Source: Plantago elongata (lineage: Eukaryota; Streptophyta; Magnoliopsida; Lamiales; Plantaginaceae). Taken from it: 25,665 nucleotides of DNA. The notes below the pieces were generated by a model. It saw only the letters and a program-made list of their open reading frames with translations, was not told the DNA's origin and did no database searches. The DNA lies in NCBI GenBank assembly GCA_036897095.1, contig JAYMSP010002192.1:1-25665 (forward strand), written 5' to 3'. This document shows, one piece after another, positions 10,038 through 19,340 of this stretch (positions are counted from its first letter, which is position 1; every line of letters starts with the position of its first letter). Made by a program: the position numbers and the translations under genes.

Positions 10038-12604
10038 CTCCCCTTGAATGAACATGAGTTAGTGATAGTTGGTACGCGAGAGATAATGCCTCGTGAAAAA
10101 CCTTGCTAATAAAAACCCAGTGGGATAAAAATCTAGCGAAGGGAAAAAGAGTGCAGTGCGTATCCAACTCCCCTGATTAGTGGGATAAAAATCTAGCGAA
10201 GGGAAAAAGAGTGCAGTGCGTATCCAACTCCCCTGATTAAAGTATCACTTCAATTCTTCGAATGTCGTAAATCCAATCTTTTAAACCAGCTTCTCAAATT
10301 ATGATGTCGAATGTGATGCGGTTGAGCAAATCTTCAGTTATGTTGTACTTCGATGAAATCTTCTTCTCATAGATAACGACGAGGAAGAACTTCGATATTA
10401 TTCGCCTTGTCTTATGCAGGAAGAACTCTTCAAATACTTGAAATATCAAATAGTTTCAATGCTCCGTAACATGATTCCATAATGTTGTAAAGATATCCAA
10501 TAAACTCATAACTCTTAGCTTTACCAAACAGTTTCCCAATCAAGGAGATATATGCAAGTATAATGTTGCCTCGTTAAAAACCTCACTAGGAAAAATCCAA
10601 TGGGATAAAAACCTGTAGAGGAAAAAAGAATGCAACAATTTCTCATGAAATGCGCAAACGTTCTCATTGCTCTTCAATAATCATCTCCCTTGACAAGATA
10701 AACCTTCTTCAAGAGGTATAGTAATAAATAATGTAGCTCTTCATATCTCAACTTTAATATTATGGTACTTCAGGACCATGTGAATATCAAAGATAGTAGT
10801 AATACTCCTTGTAATAATCTCATACATGCTCAAACTTCACGTTGAGCCAACATCGATGTAACCAATAATACTCTTCACGAGTAATGATAATCATATATCA
10901 TAGTTTACTTGCTCATGGAGGTTTACATTAATGAAATATTAGTTCCTTAAGAAATTATATCATTTAATACATGTTCACCGACATGATACATTGATGCTTT
11001 GAGTCTCCTTAATTTTGGGAATAATTGTCGGAGATGATATCTCCCCTCATTGAACTTTCTCAAATCATATGACTTGTATGTCAAGTCATTAATTGTACAA
11101 CCAGCAAGTTAGTCTAAGTGATAAAATTCAAATAAGATTAAACAAATTATGATGCAATGCTAAGTATCCAAATGCACATGAAATAGACTCGACAATACAA
11201 TTGTACCGTACAAATTTTGAATTCGTTTTGATAAAAATGGACCTCAGGTCCATGAGCTCATTTTTATCATCATTACCATGATGTCATTGAATTGACTCAC
11301 ATGTAAGATCCCCATTTACATGTACATAGATTTCACATATGCTTATAAATCTCTCGGTTCCACGTATACCGGTATTTCAAATCTCTTTTCTAGATTTCCA
11401 AATCACTACTGATCGATCATCGATATCTATGCCATTCATTACTCCTCAAGAGTACCAACTGTTCGATCTTGTCAATCCTTTTGTACTTTAACATTGGAAC
11501 CGTTTCACTGAAAATCGTTAGTACAATTAGCAATTTATCTCAATGTTCAACACATGTCATTCTATAACCAATATGACATTCTGTATGCCTCAAAATATCG
11601 GGTCATAGCAGGTCAACATTCAAATCATATAAATTCATGTTTGAACAAATTTTGATATAGCAACATGAAGCTGAATATTAAGTTCAAGACTGAACTATCA
11701 AATGTATGGGGATCAATTTTCTCTACGAATTCGATTTTACCAGCTTCCTCATGTTCCTCCTCCGCTATGCTAGGAAAAACTAGCTCATAGTAGTAATAAG
11801 GGCTCAAACCCTAAACTTTCATGCCCAGCTTAGATAATCACAAACACATACAACCATAGTATGCTTCACACATTAGTTCTCTACGAAGAACAATATGATG
11901 GGGAGTTTATATATTTGCACAGTTGGAGTTGCTTGTGCTGAAAATAAATATGCCCTTAAAATTGGATATCATACTTGTGGGTTTTCGACCACTTATATAT
12001 CAACCAATGTCAACTTTAAAAGTGTGACTTTTGATCATTTCAAGATCTCCACAATGCTTCATCTCAATGTTGTGTCTTGCCATAATAATAATTACAACAT
12101 GAAAAAGATTTCAGCACATAACCATGTGGAAACTTCAAGTTCCACAACAATGGTTAAGTTATAACCGGATGGCCTAATTTTTCACATCGAGATATATCTC
12201 TCAAAAATCACTTAGATTTGGCCTTTCAATGATGTGACATTGGACACAATCGTTGTTCCTTTCATAATCAGTAAAAGTAATCATATAAATATCAATTCAT
12301 TCAGAAATTTAGTCTAATATGTGTTTTTGATCACAATTCATTCACACGGCAATGACTGCAAAATTGAAGATGAAAATAATGAGCATTATTATAGTAGAAC
12401 TGTAGAAGACATCCATATGAGATTAGTGATCCCTGAATTCACGAATCACAAGCATCCACCGATTGCAGTATTTGATTTGTCGGTCTACTAGCTACTACTC
12501 CTCACTAGCTTCCTTTCTGTTCGGGAGAAGTTGTTTCTTTCTCTTTTACTTCGTGATAACGCGCGTAGTATAATTTGGTGGGTAAATTGATTAAGCACGA
12601 ACTA
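10038..12604 (-). other. non-coding interior of the LTR element
   Basis: About 2.57 kb between the polypurine tract and the primer-binding site. I see no retroviral-type protein motif on either strand. The longest open stretches (11625-11807 minus, 11895-12164 plus) lack family signatures. Near the 3' end (minus sense) it carries a conserved block, GCCTCGT-GAAAAACCTTGC then GTGGGATAAAA on the plus strand, at about 10085-10155. A diverged second copy lies at 10564-10640, and part of the block is also duplicated in tandem. Such a block precedes the 3' LTR in related plant elements (from memory). Confidence 0.6.
10119..10239. repeat. two perfect 60-bp tandem copies
   Basis: The segment starting GTGGGATAAAAATCTAGCGA at 10120 repeats exactly at 10180 and ends CCCTGATTA both times. 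Period is 60 bp with no mismatch across both copies, so the duplication is recent compared with the diverged LTRs. It lies about 80 bp inside the 3' LTR. Confidence 0.95.
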
Positions 12605-12618
12605 TCGTGCTCATAACG
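12605..12618 (-). other. primer-binding site of the LTR element
   Basis: Directly adjoining the 5' LTR, with no spacer, the minus strand reads CGTTATGAGCACGA. It does not start with the TGG that pairs with a tRNA CCA end. Its complement TCGTGCTCATAACG resembles the anticodon arm of plant tRNA-Ile(AAU), TCGTGCTAATAACG as I recall it, differing only at anticodon position 34. A hairpin GCACGA-ACTA-TCGTGC overlaps it (12595-12610). Position makes it the PBS; the primer identity is inference. Confidence 0.55.
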
Positions 12619-12979
12619 TGTTGAGAGAAAATAGAATATAATTTATTCTAATTCAAATATAGTAATATATCACTATAGTGGGCGCGTGAGGAAGAAGCGA
12701 TCTTTGCTCAATTTGGTTTATCACATTACAATTCTACCAAAATGATCAAAACAACCAACCCTCACATACAGTGTGCGTGACATACACCCCTCTTTTCCTT
12801 CTCATTCTTTTCTACTCAGAATTCTCATCTCATGTCTTTTTACCCAAATCAATTTTGTAGCTCCACGCCCTTTAACAAATTAAATCTATAAAAAACTATA
12901 CCATCAATTTTTTTTTATCTTACTCTGAACTCCATGACGATATAAATTATTTTGAATTTGGAGAATACATGGATCGAAT

Positions 12980-13189
12980 CTAAGGGCGAAGTAGGCGGGC
13001 TTGCATGAGCCTGTCGAAATTAGGTCCGGCAGCCGGTGGTCGATTGTTTATTGATGACGTCGCTTCCGCAATTGCTAGATCTTCCAATCTCTATTGATGC
13101 ACTTCACCATAGCCACCGCCGAAAGGCTGAGCAACAACACCGTCATGTTGTTGCTGCATGTTAGCTGGTTTGAACTCAATTTCTCCACC
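12980..13189 (-). pseudogene. captured gene-fragment relic inside the Helitron-like insert
   Basis: On the minus strand a 69-codon frame reads GGEIEFKPANMQQQHDGVVA, then QPFGGGYGEVHQ, a TAG at 13093-13091, then RLEDLAIAEATSS and PPAAGPNFDRLMQARLLRP, ending at TAG 12982-12980. The composition is protein-like and the frame stays open either side of the single nonsense codon, so it is probably the 3' end of a once-coding exon. The upstream edge (AAAG|GTGGAG) could be an old splice or capture border. I do not recognise the protein family. Helitrons often pick up host exons, which suits the context. Confidence 0.4.
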
Positions 13190-13699
13190 TTTAATGAGTT
13201 AGTGGAGAGTATGTAAATGGTCCTATACACTAAAAATGCTCCGAGGACGACTTTTTGATGATGATAAAAGAGAATTTTCAGATCTATTTTAAATAGTAAG
13301 AAGAAGACATACGAAAAGAGTATGCAGAGGGAGAAGAAAGTGAAGAATTATTATTGATTTATTAATAATCATGACAACATGGATTGATAAGTATTGCAAA
13401 TTAAGTATATAAATGGTAACATTTTGTTGTTGCCTTAAATAAAAGGAGGATTAATAATGATATTGATATCGATAAGTGTACTTTTATTTTCAAAATTTTA
13501 ATTATAAAATTTAGACAGGTGACCAACTAAAAAATATTTTATTTATATATGAGTGTGAATAAAGTGTGCAAGAAAGGTACAATAAAGTTAATATATCATC
13601 CATAAAGTTGTCTATATGTAAATACGCCAACCCTAAGGATCGGCCGGGTCGACATATCCTTTTAATATGTTTTCGAAATGTCTCAATTGATTGAGATAT

Positions 13700-13920
13700 T
13701 ACTTCCTTCATCTCGTCCCATGTTCACATTGACTTGTTGCATACAAATCATAAATGTAAAATGTTCAATTAACTTATATTATTTAACTTTAGTCCTTGAA
13801 GTATCATAATACATTTTGATCGAGTATTTTACATTTGTTATAACTAATTTGTAGTCAAAATTGAAAAGGTTTTAGTGCAAAAAGTTAAAGTGAGGAACAT
13901 AAAATGAAACGGAGAAAGTA
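13700..13920. mobile_element. Stowaway-like MITE (221 bp) within the Helitron-like insert
   Basis: The left end TACTTCCTTCATCTCGTCCC and right end ...GAAACGGAGAAAGTA are degenerate inverted copies of the CTCCCTCCGTCCC-type Tc1/mariner-Stowaway terminus. TA is found at both borders, as expected of the target duplication. AT-rich, no ORF. Confidence 0.6.
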
Positions 13921-14184
13921 CTAAACTTAGCATGGGTATGGAAATAAATCACATAGACATCACTTTACCAATATGCCCACAAAAAAATCACTAAGCACCA
14001 AAGCATTAATTTAACTCTTAAACCTATGACATCAATTTTAACAAAAAATTTAATGAGATATGAAATACGCTTCACACACATAGTGTGTGACGCTGCTTCT
14101 AGTGTGATAAATGAGATAATACAAGCATGTATTTATACAAGAGAAAGAAACTACTAAAGAGCCCGTAACAGTTGGATCTATAAC

Positions 14185-14724
14185 CAGGGGTGGGCGTCGG
14201 GCGGGAAATTTGGGACTTTGGGATTTCGGGAATAGAAATTCGGGATTAGGACAATTATTTATCATCCCAATCCCGTACAAATAAAGTCGAGATTTTTCGG
14301 AATTGGGACTTCGGGATTCGAGCGGGATTTCGGATCCCAAATAAACCTAATGCATATTCATCATCCAATTCAAATACTGAGTTGTTTTCTACTATTTTTA
14401 AACAAATATAAGCAACATAATATGTTTGATTCAGAACTTTAAACATCAACATAAATATAATTTCACTATAATTAAATCAACAAAAAAAAATTAAAGACTA
14501 AATTTGCTTTAAATTTAGAACGTCCATGGTTAATCTAAAAGTTATAGTGCGGATCCCAAATTCCAATTGGGATGTAAAATCAATTTCAATCCCGTCTCGA
14601 AATTTAATATGGAAATTCGGAATTTATCCCAAACGGGATCGGGATTTTCGGGATCGGGATTTTTAAGAAAAAATCATTCGGGATCGGGATTTTTCCAATA
14701 TCCAATCCTAAACGCCCACCCCTA
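14185..14724. mobile_element. hAT-type MITE (540 bp), TSD TCTATAAC
   Basis: The terminal inverted repeats are CAGGGGTGGGCGT (14185-14197) and ACGCCCACCCCTA (14712-14724), 13 bp with only the outermost base mismatched. Exact 8-bp duplications TCTATAAC lie at 14177-14184 and 14725-14732. Both features are diagnostic of hAT elements. The interior repeats CGGGAT-type motifs (TTCGGGAT, ATCGGGAT) on both strands and has no transposase. It sits in the 5' LTR of the larger element, and the sister LTR shows the unoccupied site ACTATAAC|AGTC. Confidence 0.9.
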
Positions 14725-15109
14725 TCTATAACAGCCTGACCCAATACTAACTATTGTACATATATTCTTAACACCTTTCACATTTTTATCCTTCAAATTT
14801 ATCATGCTTTTCCTTTATTCATTTCACATGTTAGAATTAGATATATACCATTTTCATAATAACTTTATGAAAACTAAATATAAAAGTGGAAAATTGTTTT
14901 CTCTTTCTTTATTATTTGAAATATTTATATTTGTCAAACTTCTTATCTAGTAATAATATGAGTTTTTTTGGTTATACAATAATTGTACAATCATAGTGAT
15001 TTGCAACTCATTTTTATATGTATTTATGTTTTTTCACATTTTCAATATGTTGTTTTACTTGTATCTTTTCATAATATATTTACAAGTATGAATTTTATTC
15101 ATACTATAA

Positions 15110-15343
15110 TACTCCCACGTTCCAACTCTATCTTCCTGTATTCATTTTTCGTCCGTCCCAACTTTATCTTCTCATCACTTAAATGGAAAATTTTTCTACT
15201 ACTTTATATACTATCTCTTCCACTTTAATATTTATTTGTCATATTATATTCATTCTTCCTACTTTATCTCCATCTTTTCTATTATTTTTCTTTTTAAAAC
15301 TTTTATTCGATTCCGCGAGAAGATAAAACGGACAGAGGTGGTA
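15110..15343. mobile_element. degenerate Stowaway-like MITE (234 bp)
   Basis: Left end TACTCCCACGTTCCAAC and right end GGACAGAGGTGGTA form a degenerate inverted pair of the Stowaway terminus, with TA at each border. A second internal copy-like stretch TCGTCCGTCCCAACTTTATC lies at about 15150. No credible coding. Confidence 0.5.
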
Positions 15344-16219
15344 TTAAAATTTAATTTTGTATTTTTATTACATTTTCTTTCATTTTAAGAAATAAATAAA
15401 ATTTACTCTATTAGGGTTTTATTTTAAATTGGCACGTTCCCTTTAAATCTTCGAGATGATTCTGAACATAATCATTGTCGGTCTAACAGGTCTAACAGGT
15501 CATTTGGAAGGAAAACTATGCTAACACCAATCACAGCATCATGTCTACTTAGACCTTAACTATTTTATTATAATGGGTTAAATATAAAACATATTGAATT
15601 TATCATAACTAGGATCAAATCGTGTTAAAAAGGGCCAAGATCTACCCAACAAGATTCAGGTCAATTAGACCAAGTTTAATTTGACCGTCCAACTCCCCAT
15701 TCAAATCGAATTATTTGTATATAAAATATTCAATTTAAATTGAAACGTTCAAATTCTATACAAATCAGACACTAAATAATACACATCTTTTATAGTTTTG
15801 GTGACGAATTATTTGGTGTGTGGCTATGACTAGCACGCTACAATAAAAGATAGTAAAATTATTACTTAAATAAAGTTTAATGGCCAAGAATTTGTTCATA
15901 TCACACAATTTGTATTAAATGATCTCACATTTGTTTAACATTGTAGATCATTTTTAACCAAATGGTTTAATATCTCTAAACCTACTCTAGATAAGTATTT
16001 ATCTAAAAACAATGTCCTAAGGGATTTTTTGCTGACTTCATGCATATAACTTAGGAGGTTGCATGAACCACCTTTATTTTTCAACTGGACTATAATAATT
16101 TTAAAATGTTCAATAAAATTATATGTTCAAATTTTAAAAGTAAATTTTAAATAATGTAAAATTTAATTATATATTTTACATTTTACCATGTGGACAAATT
16201 GGGCCAACCGTATGGTGTT
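15344..16219. other. AT-rich intergenic stretch
   Basis: No gene recognised. A small direct repeat GTCTAACAG(GT) occurs twice at about 15480-15499. Nothing else structured was seen. Confidence 0.45.
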
Positions 16220-16227
16220 CAATGGGC

Positions 16228-16903
16228 TAGGGCTGAGCGGAAACAAGACCGGATTAAAATACCGAACCAAAAAATCACGCTCGGGCCGGCCCTAGACCGA
16301 TTAGGTCTGATACTCAGGCCTCAAAATTTTAAATTCTCGCTCCAGTCCGGATCAAATACCGAAAAACACCGTGTGGATCGACCGGGTATATACCCCTTTC
16401 CAGCTTCCCCATTCTAAAAACCCTAAAACATAAGCCGTTTTCTATTCATTTCATACTACTCTCTTCTCCCAATTCTCGTGACCTAACCATCACCAATCTT
16501 CACGAACTCACCAATTGCCGAGGCAATTCTCCGATTACGACTACGAAGACTCTCCTCTCCTGTCCTCGGATGCGGCTGTTTCCACCACCTGAGCTGGTGG
16601 AGAGCCGGTGCTGACGAGAGCCACAACCACCTGATGAGAGGATCGAGAGGCGTATAATTACACAAGGAGAGATGGCTGGTGGTGAGGTTCAACGAGGTGA
16701 AGGAATACTCGGAGGTAGTGATGGGGGCCGAAATGGAAGATTTGGTGAAGAAATTGGGGAAAGTATGGAATGGGAAGAAAGAAACAAGGGGTGCACTGAT
16801 ATTTTCGGTTCAATCCGAACCTGGATCTAACTAATTGAGGTCTGGGCCTCAAAATGAAAAAATGTCTAAATTTCAATCCAGGCCTGGATCGATACTCACC
16901 CTA
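16228..16903. mobile_element. hAT-type non-autonomous element (676 bp), TSD CAATGGGC
   Basis: Perfect 8-bp duplications CAATGGGC at 16220-16227 and 16904-16911 bound ends reading TAGGGCTGAGC and CTCACCCTA, a short imperfect inverted pair. Subterminal CCGAACC / GGTTCAATCCGAACC motifs occur in inverted positions. The middle (about 16400-16800) is unlike the ends: AAACCCTAAAA, a pyrimidine-rich leader-like stretch and a purine-rich coding-like stretch, suggesting captured host DNA. A frame at 16658-16834 (+) encodes KERWLVVRFNEVKEYSEV, then GAEMEDLVKKLGKVW; an overlapping ATG at 16672 opens a less protein-like frame. No transposase is encoded. Confidence 0.75.
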
Positions 16904-16911
16904 CAATGGGC

Positions 16912-17650
16912 TACAAATATAAGCATCAGCATCGAAGGCCTAAATGTTTTGTGGTGTATAGCTTCAATGTTTTGTGAACCGATTATTAAAATCTGCCACG
17001 AAATCGTACATTGATCATTCATCCGCATTTGAAATTCATGTAACAAGCCAACCCGTTCCTAATCAATCATTATAATATATAACTGGATATCTCTGCACAT
17101 AACTGGTTCTGATGCAGTCAACACATCATTTCTAAAGTGAAAATGAAAATACGATTGATTTATGGAGTCAACGCTTCCGCATACTATCTAGCTGGCCTTG
17201 GAGGCTCAATATTTATGAATGAAGTAGTTCATTCCACTCCAAGTTTGTAACACATAGAATGCTTTTCTGAGTGTGAGGAAAATTTCATTTTTTGAAGTTT
17301 AACTTGTGTGTATCAAAAAGAAATAATGGATGTAATTAGGTTATTATCCGTCTTCATAAATCATAATCATGTGAATTGCAATATATACAATATTTTATCT
17401 AAATAAATGAATTAACTGCTTAGATAACGATTAAATTAAATTTAAAAATTAAATTAAAATATATTTTATTAAATGTTTTCCTCAATTTTAATCGATGTCC
17501 TGATATGTTTTTGGAAAAAGAAGAGAGTGACAAAGATGTAGGCAGTTGAGAGAGGTGCACCGTAATTAATTCCACATGTCACACTATAAGTGGTCAGTGA
17601 CACGTTTTATGACGCTGTAGCTGACAATCTGAACAATTAAGACCTCGCGC
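16912..17650. other. intergenic DNA and S1FA promoter
   Basis: No gene recognised in the left part. The right end (from about 17640) becomes CT-rich (TCTCCAG, TTTCTCTTCATCCTTCTC) and probably contains the promoter and leader of the S1FA gene. I see no convincing TATA box. Confidence 0.4.
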
Positions 17651-17779
17651 ACTGTTTCGTCTCCAGATTTCTTAATTTCTCTTCATCCTTCTCAATTTAT
17701 TCCCCATTCTCACTCATATTTTCACAAACAAACAGCGATCCGAGCTGATACTGAAGGTCCATAGCCATCTCGTTGATCA

Positions 17780-19340
17780 ATGGTATTTCCTCTCCGATCT
17801 TTCTTCGATTTTGACTTTATTTTCAAGATCTCTCTTTCGTGTTGATTTACTCCTAGAGTGCGATCTAGGGCTTTATATTGCTGGAAGAAATAATGCTTGT
17901 TTGATTCGTTTGTTGTTAGCGATTTATTTTTGGCTGGGTGTGTGATTCTCATGCATGCATTTGATTATCCTTGTCCAGAATACTAGAATTTGATTTTTTT
18001 GTTGTTAATGTAGTTAATCTGATTTTTGCTTAAATAAGTAGCTTTTTTGTTGCTGTGATGCCAATTTATGCCTCCACAGTGTGAGGTTACGTTGATTTAT
18101 TTGCTCAATTGATATCAATCTAGCTTTGCAATTAAACCTTTTCTTATCAAGCATTCATAGCACAACATATTTGAAGCTCAATTGCTATCAATCTAGCTTC
18201 GCACATGAACATTTTCTTATGAAGCAATCATAGCACAGCATATTTGAAAATTTGAAATCTCAATGGCTATCAATCTAGCTTTGCATATAGACGTTTTCTT
18301 ATCAAGCATTCATAGCGCAGCACTTTTGAAGTCTCAAATCAATTTAGCTTTGCATATAATCCTTTTCTTCACAAGCATTCATAGCACATAACATTTGAGG
18401 TCTACTTCACCTGAACTGAGGATGATCTTCATCCTCATATGCTTGTTAATGTATTGCCGGTTCTTCCTAGTAAGTTTCAAATTGCACCAAGTTTCACGAT
18501 ATCCAATTACAGTGCCCAGTTGATTGATGCTTGATAGGCCATGTAAATTGAGATATTCCTTTTGCTTCATACAAGTTAAGCTAGAGGTCTCGCATCATTC
18601 TTAAATTCTTTATGTCCATACAAGTTACATTACTTGCATATAGGCTCTTTTCTTTTGCACATTATAAAAGGTTCACTTGGAGACACAGAATACATCCAAA
18701 TTTATCTTTGCATTATCTGCAACTCAAAACTGTCATGTGGTTTGAAACTTTGAATACTTTACTCATACATCCTTGTTCCATCATCTCTACTTGATTTAAT
18801 CTTGGTCTAGAGCTCAGTTGACTGAAGGTTATTTAATGGTGTTTGGTAATGTGATGATACAAACTCATTTGTTTAGGCTATTGTGAGGAAGGGTGTGGGT
18901 GTGCAATGGTAGTTTCGAGTTTGTAATTATTTTTCGAGACTCATACGCTAAGAAGTTGTGTTTGTATCAGTTTAGTATTCTTTTCTGGAGGAATATGTTT
19001 GCTATTTGAACTTAAAGTATTGAGTCTTGCAGTTGGAAGTTGTTATATGTTCTTCTTCCTGCCCTACATAACCTGTGAGTTGCTAACTTTTTTGCCAACT
19101 AAATTCTTATCTGATCAACCAAAATATACCTGTGATCAGGATTCTGAAGCACAAGGATTGAACCCAGGATTGATTGTCCTACTTGTTATCGGTGGGCTTC
19201 TGTTGACATTCCTTGTTGGAAATTATGTTCTCTACACCTATGCCCAAAAAACTCTTCCACCAAGGAAAAAGAAGCCTGTTTCAAAGAAGAAGATGAAGAA
19301 GGAAAGACTCAAACAAGGTGTCTCTGCCCCAGGAGAATAA
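17780..19340 (+). CDS. S1FA-family small protein, two coding exons
   Basis: The C-terminal 66 codons (19140-19340) are clear S1FA family: [32 protein letters not shown], then a Lys/Arg-rich tail ([19 protein letters not shown]) ending SAPGE. The in-frame ATG at 18999 gives an unlikely 113-aa protein with foreign residues before the conserved part. Instead, AG at 19138-19139 is a splice acceptor and the only ATG in the CT-rich leader (17780-17782) is followed directly by GTATTT. Joining them in phase 0 gives [11 protein letters not shown]..., 67 aa, close to the roughly 70-aa family length. The intron would be 1,357 nt. S1FA was described as a DNA-binding protein with a nuclear localisation signal; the hydrophobic run (about residues 11-35) followed by basic residues also looks like a membrane anchor. 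Family certain; exon 1 inferred. Confidence 0.75.
18104..18403. repeat. four-copy minisatellite in the S1FA intron
   Basis: Imperfect units start at 18104, 18177, 18259 and 18333 (periods 73, 82 and 74). Each carries TATCAATCTAGCTTTGCA or a near version, then TTTTCTTATCAAGCATTCAT, then AGCACA and TTTGAA. The second unit has an extra stretch of about 9 bp (AAATTTGAA). The copies have diverged, so the array is old. Confidence 0.9.

Larger units (their letters stand above)
12653..14102 (+). mobile_element. non-autonomous Helitron-like insertion (about 1.45 kb)
   Basis: The right end shows the Helitron 3' signature: a perfect 8-bp hairpin TCACACAC (14072-14079), loop ATA, GTGTGTGA (14083-14090), then 8 nt, then CTAG (14099-14102) followed by host T. 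The left end is TC at 12653. The empty site in the sister LTR reads TTATTCTGA|TGTGATAAATG, so insertion was between A and T without a target duplication, as Helitrons do; one extra T at 12652 remains unexplained. No Rep/helicase is encoded, so it is non-autonomous. It carries a minus-strand gene-fragment relic (12980-13189) and a Stowaway-type MITE (13700-13920). Confidence 0.65.
12619..14773 (-). repeat. 5' LTR, split into three pieces by two insertions
   Basis: The pieces are 12619-12652 (TGTTGAGAGAAAATAGAA...), 14103-14184 (TGTGATAAATGAGA...) and 14733-14773 (AGCCTGACCCAATACTAA...TTAACA). Put in order they line up with the 151-bp 3' LTR at 9887-10037. The first gap holds a Helitron-like insert, the second a hAT-type MITE. 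Confidence 0.8.
9882..14778 (-). mobile_element. nested Copia-like non-autonomous LTR retrotransposon with 5-bp TSD CCTTT
   Basis: The element runs 9887-14773 and is flanked by CCTTT at 9882-9886 and 14774-14778. Orientation is minus: the polypurine tract (AAGGGGAG on the minus strand, adjoining 10038) abuts the left LTR, making it the 3' LTR, and a primer-binding site abuts the right LTR. On the minus strand each LTR begins TGTTA and ends CAACA. The LTRs are short (151 bp) and the interior is about 2.6 kb with no recognisable gag, protease, integrase or reverse transcriptase. It would therefore depend on a related autonomous Copia element. The right (5') LTR has been split by two later insertions. 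The assignment to Copia rests on LTR size, layout and a 3'-terminal interior motif common in plant Copia relatives (from memory). Confidence 0.8.

Noticed and set aside
11895-12164. 89-codon plus-strand ORF inside the LTR element
   Set aside because: Runs opposite to the element's transcription and has no retroelement or host domain signature.
12646-14101. TTCTA direct repeats as a 5-bp target duplication of an LTR-type insert
   Set aside because: The ends inside the repeats lack TG...CA and any LTR. The match is explained by chance next to the CTAG end.
12672-14104. CACTA-type transposon (CACTATAGTGG... TAGTG) as the first insert in the 5' LTR
   Set aside because: The terminal match is only about 5 bp, no 3-bp duplication is present, and the empty site fits Helitron borders with hairpin and CTAG better.
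18999-19139. ATG at 18999 as the S1FA start
   Set aside because: It adds 47 residues unlike any S1FA N-terminus and ignores a good splice acceptor at 19139 that joins in phase to the leader ATG.
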